Source: Chloroflexota bacterium
GTDB taxonomy: Bacteria > Chloroflexota > UBA4733
Direction of reading: 5' to 3'
Assembly: GCA_025449435.1 (NCBI GenBank)
Contig: JANWJO010000183.1
Span: 1 to 6,765 of the forward strand
DNA length: 6,765 nucleotides
In this document: positions 1 through 6,600 of the stretch, in pieces
Layout of the letters: each line of letters begins with the position of its first letter
How positions within the stretch are numbered: the stretch's first letter is position 1
Position numbers and translations under genes: made by a program
The notes under the pieces: generated by a model
The model's input: the letters and a program-made list of their open reading frames with translations, nothing else
Told to the model about the DNA's origin: nothing
Database searches by the model: none

Positions 1-537
1 AGTCCGGTGATCCCGCTGTTCATCCCCGACCTCGACCCCAACGCGGCAGTGGCGAGCACCGCTGGCACGGTGCTTTCGATCAGCCTGTTCGTCTCGGCGG
101 TGGTGGCGAGCCAGATCGGCAGATTTGCCGTGCGCGTGCCACCGGCAGCGCTGCTCATTCCCTTCTTGGTAGTCGGGCTCATCGCCACGGCGCCCATGGC
201 CGCTATTGGCACGGTGTGGCAATTGTTGCTACTCAACGTGCTCAACGGCGTGGCCACCGGCGCCATCATCACCCTGTGCTACGCGGCGGCTTCGACGGTG
301 ATACCGTCCAGTTCACGCACCACGGCCTTCAGTATGCTGGGATCGGCCACCAGCATCGCCAACGCGCTGGGTCCGTTCGGGGCGGGCGCCATCGCCAGCT
401 ATTCGATTCGCACGGTGTTCGTGGCCGATAGCGCCCTCTATCTACCAGTGATCGCGCTGGGCGTGGTCGCAGCACTGACGCTGAGCCGCCTCCACCCCAA
501 GCAGCAGGAACTGGCAGGCAGCGAAGGGCAACCGTAA
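1..537 (+). CDS. MFS transporter, C-terminal fragment (5' end outside window)
   Basis: This is the C-terminal 178 residues of a major facilitator superfamily transporter, open from the first base and ending at TAA 535-537. Counting from the first visible codon, about five hydrophobic helices can be seen (roughly 23-40, 49-69, 72-98, 109-133 and 139-161), matching TM8-TM12 of a 12-helix transporter. The stretch SSSRTTAFSMLGSA (103-116), followed by NALGPFGAGAIA (121-132) and IRTVF, resembles the TM11 region of DHA1-type drug and metabolite exporters, where a small-residue-rich helix follows an Arg-containing loop. The tail after TM12 is short and polar. The GTG at position 7 is not a real start, because an MFS protein needs the missing N-terminal half. 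The substrate cannot be read from this half. A sugar kinase lies 60 nt downstream on the same strand, so a sugar or sugar-acid substrate is possible but unproven. The family call is firm; the specific function is unknown. Confidence 0.88.
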   Translation, partial: SPVIPLFIPDLDPNAAVASTAGTVLSISLFVSAVVASQIGRFAVRVPPAALLIPFLVVGLIATAPMAAIGTVWQLLLLNVLNGVATGAIITLCYAAASTVIPSSSRTTAFSMLGSATSIANALGPFGAGAIASYSIRTVFVADSALYLPVIALGVVAALTLSRLHPKQQELAGSEGQP

Positions 538-547
538 ACGCCGCGCC

Positions 548-570
548 ATCGTGCACCTACACTGCACGGT
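548..570. other. Inverted repeat between MFS gene and kinase gene
   Basis: An 8-bp stem (548-555 with 563-570, core CGTGCA/TGCACG, one G-T pair) encloses a 7-nt loop. It lies in the 60-nt gap after the MFS stop codon and ends 15 nt before the kinase ribosome binding site. No T-run follows, so it is not a classic intrinsic terminator. It could be an operator or a weak attenuating hairpin. A TACACT hexamer (558-563) in the loop could serve as a -10 element, but there is no convincing -35 at the right distance (535-540 is TAAACG). The role is inferred only. Confidence 0.3.
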
Positions 571-584
571 GAGACTGCTCAAAA

Positions 585-589
585 GGGAG
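585..589 (+). promoter_or_regulatory. Ribosome binding site that decides the kinase start
   Basis: GGGAG, within AAAAGGGAG, lies 8 nt before the ATG at 598. It overlaps the GTG at 589, so that GTG cannot be the start it serves. This supports ATG 598 over the longer GTG 589 frame. Confidence 0.65.
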
Positions 590-597
590 TGCCAGCA

Positions 598-2187
598 ATG
601 GATCGATCCAGCCCAACCACGCCGGTCGCCAGGCAGCGCAGCATCGAGGTGGGCACTGTGGCCCCGGCGGACGCGAAGGCGCCGCTGATCCTGGCGCTGG
701 ACGTGGGCACGTCATCGCTGCGCACGCTGCTGTTTGACCGGCACGGGCACGCCGTCACCGGGCTGGGTGTGCGCATGACCTACGACGTGCGCACCACGCC
801 CGACGGCGGGGTGGAACTCGACGCCGATGCACTGGTGGCTGGCGCGACGGAAGCTATCGACACGATCCTCAGCCAAAGCGGAGCGTTAGCGTCGCACATC
901 GCCGCGGTGGCTTGCGACACCTTCTGGCACAACATGATTGCGCTGGATGGCGATGGCAAGGCTATTAGCCCCGTGTTCACTTGGGCCGACACGCGGGCCA
1001 CCAAAGCTGCTGCCGAACTAAAGCAGGAACTGGACGAGCGGGCCGTACACAGCCGCACCGGCGCGGTGCTGCACGCGAGTTATTTGCCGGCCAAGTTGCG
1101 CTGGTTGCACCATCAGGACCCTGATCTGGTGAAGCGCACCGCGCATTGGGTGTCGATCGGCGAGTACTTGTACTGGCGCTTCCTGGGCAAACTGTCGTGT
1201 AGTGTGTCCATGGCATCTGGCACCGGCCTACTCGACCAGCACACGCGCCAGTGGGACTCGCAGGTGCTCCAGGCGGCAGGTGTGACGCCCGAGCACCTGT
1301 CGCCGCTCACCGACGGCGCTACGCCGCTGGTGGGTTTGCGCGACGAGTTTCATCAGCGCTGGCCAGCCTTGCGCAACGTCGCCTGGTTTCCGGCAGCCGG
1401 CGATGGTGCGTGCAGCAACACTGGCAGCGGCTGCGCGGGCAAAGATCGCTTTGCCCTGATGATCGGCACATCCGGTGCGATGCGCGTGTGCTTCCCGGCC
1501 AGCGACGTGTCCACCAGATGGGGCCTGTTTTGTTACCACGCCAACCCGGAGTATTTCGTCATCGGGGGGGCGCTGTCCAACGGTGGCATCTTGTGGGAGT
1601 GGCTGCAGCGATCGCTGCGCTTACCCAGCACCGCGGCGACAGAGCGTGCGCTGGCCCAGACGCAACCCGACGCCCACGGCCTGACCGTGCTGCCGTTTCT
1701 GGCTGGCGAACGCAGCCCCAACTGGGTGGGCGATGCGCGCGCCGCGTTTGTCGGCGTAAGTTTGAGCACCGAGCCACTAGACTTTGTGCGCGCCTCACTG
1801 GAGGCGGTGAGCTACCGCTTTGCGCTGATCTACCGCTTGCTGCGGACCGTGGTGCCGGGCTCGCCGCGCATAGTGGCCAACGGCGGCGCGGTGCTGCATT
1901 CCCCACTGTGGCTCCAGATGCTTGCGGATGTCTTGAACGCGCCGGTCACCGCTAGCGCGGAGGCAGAGGCCACCAGCAGAGGTGCCGCCTTGCTGGCGCT
2001 GCTGTCGCTCGGCACCATCCCATCGCTCAGCGATCCGTCGGTGGCGGCCAGCACCGCCCGCACCTACCGCCCCGACGCTCGCCGGCACGAACGCTACCAG
2101 GCGGGCGCAGAGCGCCAGAACCGCTTATACCACCAGCTCATCGGACCCAGCGCGGTGGATGAGCTGGACGCCCCCGCGCAGGCGTAA
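598..2187 (+). CDS. gntK: FGGY-family carbohydrate kinase, probably gluconokinase
   Basis: This is a two-domain sugar kinase of the FGGY (actin-like ATPase) family, about 529 residues. It should be a cytoplasmic ATP-dependent kinase; the best match is gluconokinase (gluconate to 6-phosphogluconate, feeding the pentose phosphate or Entner-Doudoroff routes). Numbering from ATG 598, the first nucleotide-binding motif LALDVGTSSLRTLLFD is at 32-47. FTWADTRA (127-134) is the substrate-loop motif typical of gluconokinases. GDGACSNTGSG (268-278) holds the likely catalytic Asp269. LMIGTSGAMRV (287-297) and PFLAGERSPNW (366-376) are also gluconokinase-like, and NGGAVLHSPLWLQMLAD (428-444) with ATSRGAALLAL (458-468) is the C-terminal adenosine site. 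All key residues look intact. The N-terminal extension before the first strand is about 30 residues, longer than usual. A second possible start, GTG 658, has GAGGT at 646-650 seven nt upstream and would give a more family-like N-terminus. Xylulokinase or another FGGY specificity is the main alternative. The family is certain; the substrate is likely. Confidence 0.9.
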   Translation: MDRSSPTTPVARQRSIEVGTVAPADAKAPLILALDVGTSSLRTLLFDRHGHAVTGLGVRMTYDVRTTPDGGVELDADALVAGATEAIDTILSQSGALASHIAAVACDTFWHNMIALDGDGKAISPVFTWADTRATKAAAELKQELDERAVHSRTGAVLHASYLPAKLRWLHHQDPDLVKRTAHWVSIGEYLYWRFLGKLSCSVSMASGTGLLDQHTRQWDSQVLQAAGVTPEHLSPLTDGATPLVGLRDEFHQRWPALRNVAWFPAAGDGACSNTGSGCAGKDRFALMIGTSGAMRVCFPASDVSTRWGLFCYHANPEYFVIGGALSNGGILWEWLQRSLRLPSTAATERALAQTQPDAHGLTVLPFLAGERSPNWVGDARAAFVGVSLSTEPLDFVRASLEAVSYRFALIYRLLRTVVPGSPRIVANGGAVLHSPLWLQMLADVLNAPVTASAEAEATSRGAALLALLSLGTIPSLSDPSVAASTARTYRPDARRHERYQAGAERQNRLYHQLIGPSAVDELDAPAQA

Positions 2188-2190
2188 GCC

Positions 2191-3453
2191 GTGCAGCCCA
2201 CGCCTTGGCGCCCGCGCTTGCGGTGGGGCACGCAACTTCCGGGGTTGCTGCCAGTGCTCCCAGCAAAGCCAGGCGCTCACACCGGTCAACTACCCTGGAG
2301 CTTTGTAGCGCCGTTCGTGCGCGTGGCACTGCTCGCCAGCCTGGTGGAGGGCATGGGGTTTGGCCTGTTGAGCGCGATCCCCGGCGGGTTGGCGGCGCCC
2401 CGGGCCGCCCACGGGTGGGCGCAGACCTTAGCATTTGTGAGCCTGTTCATCCTGGCGGTCGGTGTACACTTTCTGCCACGCCTGCGCGGCGCGCCATTGC
2501 AACGACCACGCGCCGCCAGAACTGGGCTCGTGCTGTTTGCCACCGGCGCCACGCTGTTCCCACTGCTGGATGGCCTCCTGGTGCTGGCGCCTGGTCTCGA
2601 TGGCGCACCGTTGCGTGCTGCATTGACGCTGGCGGCGCTCGCCTTGCCCGCTGGCGGCATTTTGCTTGCGCTCAGCATGGTCGAAACCGTGCGGCAAGGT
2701 CCGCCGCTCAACTGGCGCGGTGGGCTCACCGCTATCCTGCCGTTGCTCGTGCCAGCGTTCGCGGTGCTGTTGCTGGTGGTGACCGCCAATGCCTGGCGGT
2801 GCGTGTCGTGGCTTGTCACGGGTGTGTCGCCGCTCCCCGAAGCCGCCTTGATCGATGCACTGATCCTAGGCTTTGCGTTGCCAGTGGCGGTGGGGTTTTC
2901 TGCCCGTTTACTGCCCATCTTCTTGGGCGTAGAAGTGACACGGCCAGCGCTCCTCGTTGGGGTAGCATTCCTGCTCGAAGTTGGTGCGCTGCTGTGGACG
3001 CTCCATGCTTTCATCGCCGGAAGCGCCCTCGCCACGCTGGCTGACGCCTTGCTGGCAGCCGGTATCGTGCTCCAGGTTGGGCTTGCAGGCGTGCCCTTTG
3101 GCACGCGCCGGCTGGTGCGCCGCGCCGACCCGCCTGCGTTGATCCGTGCCACGCGCCCAGCCAACCTGCTGATCCGCGTCGCGCACGGCTGGTTGCTCGT
3201 CACCGGACTCGCGTTAGCGATGAACGCGGTGGCGCTGGTCAGCGGTTACGGCCAGTTGTGGCCGGACGATTCCATCCGCCACGGTATCGGGTTGGGCTTT
3301 GTGACGTTGCTGATATTTGGTGTGGGCGGCCGTCTGCTGCCAGGTTTTGCCAGCCAGAAAGTGCTGGCCACGCCCGCCATGTGGGTGGTGGTCATTGCGG
3401 CTAGTACGGCGGCGGCCCTGCGCATCGCCAGTGCCGATGCCAGTGCCTTGTAG
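2191..3453 (+). CDS. NnrS-like polytopic membrane protein, apparently shortened by an amber codon
   Basis: This is a 420-residue, very hydrophobic inner-membrane protein with about 11 helices (roughly 43-62, 76-96, 112-134, 142-164, 179-199, 218-240, 251-272, 277-300, 328-350, 364-384, 394-412). It resembles the NnrS family, heme- and copper-containing membrane proteins linked to nitric oxide stress in some proteobacteria. The resemblance rests on HGWAQTLAF (74-82), GVHFLPRL (91-98) and RHGIGLGFVTLLIFGVGGRL (363-382) followed by LPGF. The role in this organism is unknown, and no denitrification gene is visible nearby. The GTG start lies 3 nt after the kinase TAA and lacks a clear Shine-Dalgarno, so translation is probably coupled to the kinase. 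The first ~35 residues are not membrane-like, so a later start such as GTG 2317 is possible. The TAG stop at 3451-3453 is suspicious: the same frame continues into another helix (next entry). Other helix-rich families of similar shape cannot be excluded by eye. Confidence 0.72.
   Translation: MQPTPWRPRLRWGTQLPGLLPVLPAKPGAHTGQLPWSFVAPFVRVALLASLVEGMGFGLLSAIPGGLAAPRAAHGWAQTLAFVSLFILAVGVHFLPRLRGAPLQRPRAARTGLVLFATGATLFPLLDGLLVLAPGLDGAPLRAALTLAALALPAGGILLALSMVETVRQGPPLNWRGGLTAILPLLVPAFAVLLLVVTANAWRCVSWLVTGVSPLPEAALIDALILGFALPVAVGFSARLLPIFLGVEVTRPALLVGVAFLLEVGALLWTLHAFIAGSALATLADALLAAGIVLQVGLAGVPFGTRRLVRRADPPALIRATRPANLLIRVAHGWLLVTGLALAMNAVALVSGYGQLWPDDSIRHGIGLGFVTLLIFGVGGRLLPGFASQKVLATPAMWVVVIAASTAAALRIASADASAL
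3427..3447 (+). repeat. Short 12-bp-period direct repeat next to the amber codon
   Basis: GCCAGTGCC occurs at 3427-3435 and again at 3439-3447, separated by GAT. It encodes ASADASA in the NnrS-like frame and ends 3 nt before the TAG. The 12-bp period keeps the frame. It may be a small slippage duplication or simply chance in GC-rich DNA. Confidence 0.5.
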
Positions 3454-3558
3454 GCAACAGGGTGGTGGTCGATGGTCGGCATAAGCCTGGCCGGAGTGCT
3501 GCTGGTGGTAGCACTCGGGGCATTCGCGCGCCACACGTGGGCGATGACAAGGGGATAA
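3454..3558 (+). pseudogene. Cut-off last helix of the NnrS-like gene (same frame, after TAG)
   Basis: After the amber codon at 3451-3453 the identical reading frame stays open for 34 codons and ends at TAA 3556-3558. It encodes ATGWWSMVGISL (1-12), then a continuous hydrophobic run AGVLLVVALGAFA (13-25), then a basic tail RHTWAMTRG. That is the expected layout of a final membrane helix with a positively charged cytoplasmic end. Joined to the upstream 420 residues it would bring the helix count to about 12, as expected for the NnrS family. No independent ribosome binding site is obvious before the in-frame ATG at 3472. One C-to-T change (CAG to TAG) would explain the break; a sequencing or assembly error would look the same. 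It is inferred to be the lost C-terminus rather than a gene of its own. Confidence 0.6.
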
Positions 3559-3565
3559 GGACTGG

Positions 3566-3582
3566 CTGTGGCCCATCCACAG
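3566..3582. terminator. Weak hairpin after the membrane-protein gene, possible terminator
   Basis: CTGTGG (3566-3571) and CCACAG (3577-3582) form a perfect 6-bp stem with a 5-nt loop, 8 nt after the TAA at 3556-3558. No T-run follows, so intrinsic termination is doubtful. A second, imperfect inverted repeat (3582-3593 with 3608-3622, one mismatch and one 3-nt bulge) shares base 3582 with it. Either may mark the boundary between the kinase/membrane-protein unit and the macroglobulin gene. Confidence 0.25.
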
Positions 3583-3638
3583 GCGTACCTTGGGCCTCCG
3601 GTTGTGGCCAAGCTACGATGCCCGCATGCAGCCTGCTC

Positions 3639-3644
3639 TATACT
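3639..3644 (+). promoter_or_regulatory. Possible -10 element for the macroglobulin gene
   Basis: TATACT matches five of six bases of the housekeeping -10 consensus TATAAT and lies 38 nt before the ATG at 3683, which would give a leader of about 30 nt. No good -35 hexamer is seen 16-18 nt upstream (around 3615-3622), so this is a weak call. The 124-nt gap after 3558 makes a separate promoter for the next gene plausible. Confidence 0.33.
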
Positions 3645-3670
3645 CAGGCGTGTTCAGCACTGCGCGTAGC

Positions 3671-3676
3671 GGAAGA
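3671..3676 (+). promoter_or_regulatory. Ribosome binding site of the macroglobulin gene
   Basis: GGAAGA, part of GGAAGAAG, lies 6 nt before ATG 3683. It decides between this start and the in-frame ATG at 3626, which has no purine-rich site upstream and would put 19 extra residues before the signal peptide. Confidence 0.6.
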
Positions 3677-3682
3677 AGTTTT

Positions 3683-6600
3683 ATGACGCGCACCCAGCCC
3701 AGCCGCTCTGGCCGCTTCTTGCCGGTCCTCGTGCTGTTGCTGTTCCTCACGAGTTGTAGCCTGGGCGCCTCGGCGCCTGCCGCCACGAGCGCGAGCACTG
3801 CCGCGACGGGCACCCAATCAACAAATGGGCCAGCCAGCGGCACTGGCACGACGAGCACTGCGAGTGCCGGAAATTCCGCGGTCACCAGCACCGTCACAAG
3901 CACGAGCAGTTCGACCGCATCTGCAGCCACCACCCAAGCCACTACCGGGCAGTCAACCACGACCACGACGGTTCAAGCCGCCACGACCACCGCTGCGCCA
4001 CCGGCCAACCCGCTCGCGCCGATCACGGCGCAGGTGTACACGGCGCCGGTAGGGCCAATCGCGACGCCAGTGCCGCCAGGTCCCGCCCCAGCAGGCGTGA
4101 CCTTCGCCGTGGGCAGCGGTGCTGGCGAGATGCGCACGCATGATCCGCTGACCATCCAGTTTGCGAACGCGGTGGACCACGCAGCCGTGCAGGCCAACTT
4201 GACGTTCGTACCACCCATGCAAGGGGCGGTGACGTGGCAGGGCGACACATTGCAATTTACGCCCAAATCAGCCTGGCCGGAGGCAACGACGGTGCAGGTG
4301 CAGGTGGGCGCAGCCGCGAACGCTGGCGGCAATGGGCGGCCGGTGGGCTGGAGCTTTGCGTCTCCGCCCAAATTTGCGCTGGCCGAAGCGTCCCCACTTG
4401 ATGGCCAGCGCGAAGTGCCGCGCAACGCGGTGATCAATCTGGTGTTCACCCGGTCGCTGGCGGCAGACACGGTGGCTGCTAACGTCGCGATCAGCCCGGC
4501 GCTAGCCGGCACCTGGCAGCAAGAAGGCCGCATGGCCACCTTCGTGCCCAAACAGCCCTTGCCCCTAAGCACCTCGTACATGGTGCGCGTGCTGGCGGGA
4601 GTCCAGGATATCGACGATGAGTCACTGCCGCAGGGGAAGACGTTTCAATTTCGCACTACTCAATACAGCGATACCACCGGCGATAAGGGTGTATTCACCT
4701 ACGGCGCGTACAGCGTGTTCGCACCAGCGGATCAGCCGCCTCAACTGGCCTTCTCGACCAACGGGGTCGGCACGGTACACCTCACGGTGTACCAGGCGCC
4801 CAGCATGGCCAGCTTTGTGGCTGCGTTCCGGCCGTTTGCCGAGCAGGGGGCCGCACCACCTGCCAGCTTCCACAAGCTGAGCGAAGCCGATGTCGCGCTG
4901 GACACATCGACGACGGACAGCCAGTTGGTTACCGTGCCTGGAGTCCCTGGACCTGGCGCCTACTTTATTGCTGAATCGGCCGCGCAAAGCCGGCTCACCG
5001 GACAGTTTCTGCTGGTGAGTAGCCAGGGGGTGGTCCTCCAGCAGGCTGGCAACGACGCCACGGCGTGGGTCACCAACGTGCGCACCGGCAAGCCGCAAGC
5101 CGGAGTGCCGGTAGCCTTGTATTCGCTCAACGATGGCAGTGCGCTCGGTTCTGGCGTCACCGACGCTTCCGGGCTCGTGAAAGCGACCATCGCACCGCAA
5201 ACCGAGCCAGATGCCAAATTCGCTATCGTGCCGCAATTGCTGGCGGTGGCAGGTACGGACGCCGGCTTCACCGCATCGTCCAGCGGGTGGGAATTCCACG
5301 CTTCCGGCTTCACCAGCACCACTGATCCATACACGGTGTATGGCTACACCGACCGGCCGATCTACCGCCCGGGAGACAGTGCGCACCTGCACGTAATTGT
5401 GCGCGCCAACACCGCCGGCAGCTTTAGCATCCCCCAGAGCACGCCGGTGTTCGTCACGGTGTCAGTGAACAACGCCACGCTCGTTCCCGCTGCCAAAGTA
5501 GCGCTCGATGCCGCGGGAGCCTTCGACCTCACCGTCCCGTTGCCGGCCAACGCACCATCCGGCTACGGAGTAGTCACGGTGAGTATGGGCAGCGCGTCAG
5601 CCGCCCCGCAAGACACCTACTATCCGGTGACCTTCCAGGTGGCCAGCTACAGGAAACCAGAGTTCCAGGTGACTGTCACCACGCCGCCGCAGCCCTTTGT
5701 CAACGGCGACACCGTGCCGGTAACCATCTCCGCCCAGTACTACTATGGACAGCCGGTAAAAGGCGCGACGGTGAGCCTACACGTCACCCGCGGCGACTGG
5801 TACGACGCTGGCATCCCAGGGGCCGTGGCACAAGACCCTGAAATTGACCAGGCCAGTAGCTTCACCGGCCGGGCTTACGGCATCGATGTGGTCACGCTGT
5901 CCGGCACGCTCAACGACCAGGGCACTGCCGTGCTCAATGTGCCCGCGAACCTGGGTGACCTCGATCATTCCCAGCTGTACACGTTCGAGGCCACCGTCAC
6001 CGATGCTGCACAAGAGCCGGTGAGCAACCGCACGTCGGCGGTGATTCATCGCAGCCACCTGCAACTGTTCGTCGTGCCAGTGGACTATGGCGCGAATTCG
6101 CAGCGCCCGGCTGCTGTAGCCATGACGGTGCAAGACGTATCGGGCAAAGAACAAGTAGGCACGCCGGTGAAGTGCACCGCCTACCAGCAAACCTACAGCG
6201 CCAGCCAGGTGGGTACGCCCAAGGGCGCTACGGTGTACTACACCCTGGTAGAGATCCCATCCTTCACGCTGGCCATCAGCACGGGTAACGACGGTAGCGT
6301 GCAAACCGACCTGTGGTTCACTCGCCCCGCTGGCTACCGCCTGCACTGCACCGTCACCGATAGCGCCGGCAACGTGGCCGGGGTCGATACGTACTTCTGG
6401 GTGTCGGACACGTCCGGCGACCTTTCACCGTATGCCACGGCGGCCGGCAGCATCACGCTGGGCGCCGACAAGGCCACCTACGCCGTGGGCGACACCGCGC
6501 ACGTTCAGGTCTACGCACCCCTCAAAGGCGTGGCAGCGCTGGTGACCGTGGCTCGAGGCGCCGTGCTCAGCCAGTACGTGGTCCAGGTCACGGCTCAGGC

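Noticed and set aside
1251..1955. A 234-codon open frame on the + strand inside the kinase gene
   Set aside because: It is a shifted frame over the kinase, Arg- and Ala-rich. The kinase frame carries all FGGY motifs across the same bases.
2286..3203. A 305-codon open frame on the - strand opposite the NnrS-like gene
   Set aside because: Its product is rich in Arg, Pro, Ser and Thr with no recognisable domain, as expected for the antisense of a GC-rich membrane-protein gene. The + strand frame has clear helices and family motifs.
3626..3682. Upstream in-frame ATG as the macroglobulin start
   Set aside because: It lacks a Shine-Dalgarno and would place 19 polar residues ahead of a well-formed lipoprotein signal peptide. 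It would also lie upstream of the -10-like element, so a transcript from that element would miss it.
3462..3686. A 74-codon + strand frame spanning the gap before the macroglobulin
   Set aside because: Its composition is Gly/Arg/Ser-rich without motifs, and it overlaps both the NnrS-like C-terminal extension and the macroglobulin leader. It also ends across the macroglobulin start codon.
3973..4581. A 202-codon open frame on the - strand over the stalk and first Ig-like domains
   Set aside because: It is low-complexity and rich in Ala, Thr and Gly, which mirrors the Ser/Thr/Ala stalk on the other strand. No domain or ribosome site supports it.
4622..5392. A 256-codon open frame on the - strand opposite the macroglobulin gene
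   Set aside because: It lies fully inside the macroglobulin frame, which has diagnostic MG2 motifs. The - strand product has no recognisable motif and a biased composition.
5777..6346. A 189-codon open frame on the - strand
   Set aside because: It is antisense to the MG3 and following domains of the macroglobulin, has no recognisable domain, and its length is not unusual for high-GC DNA.
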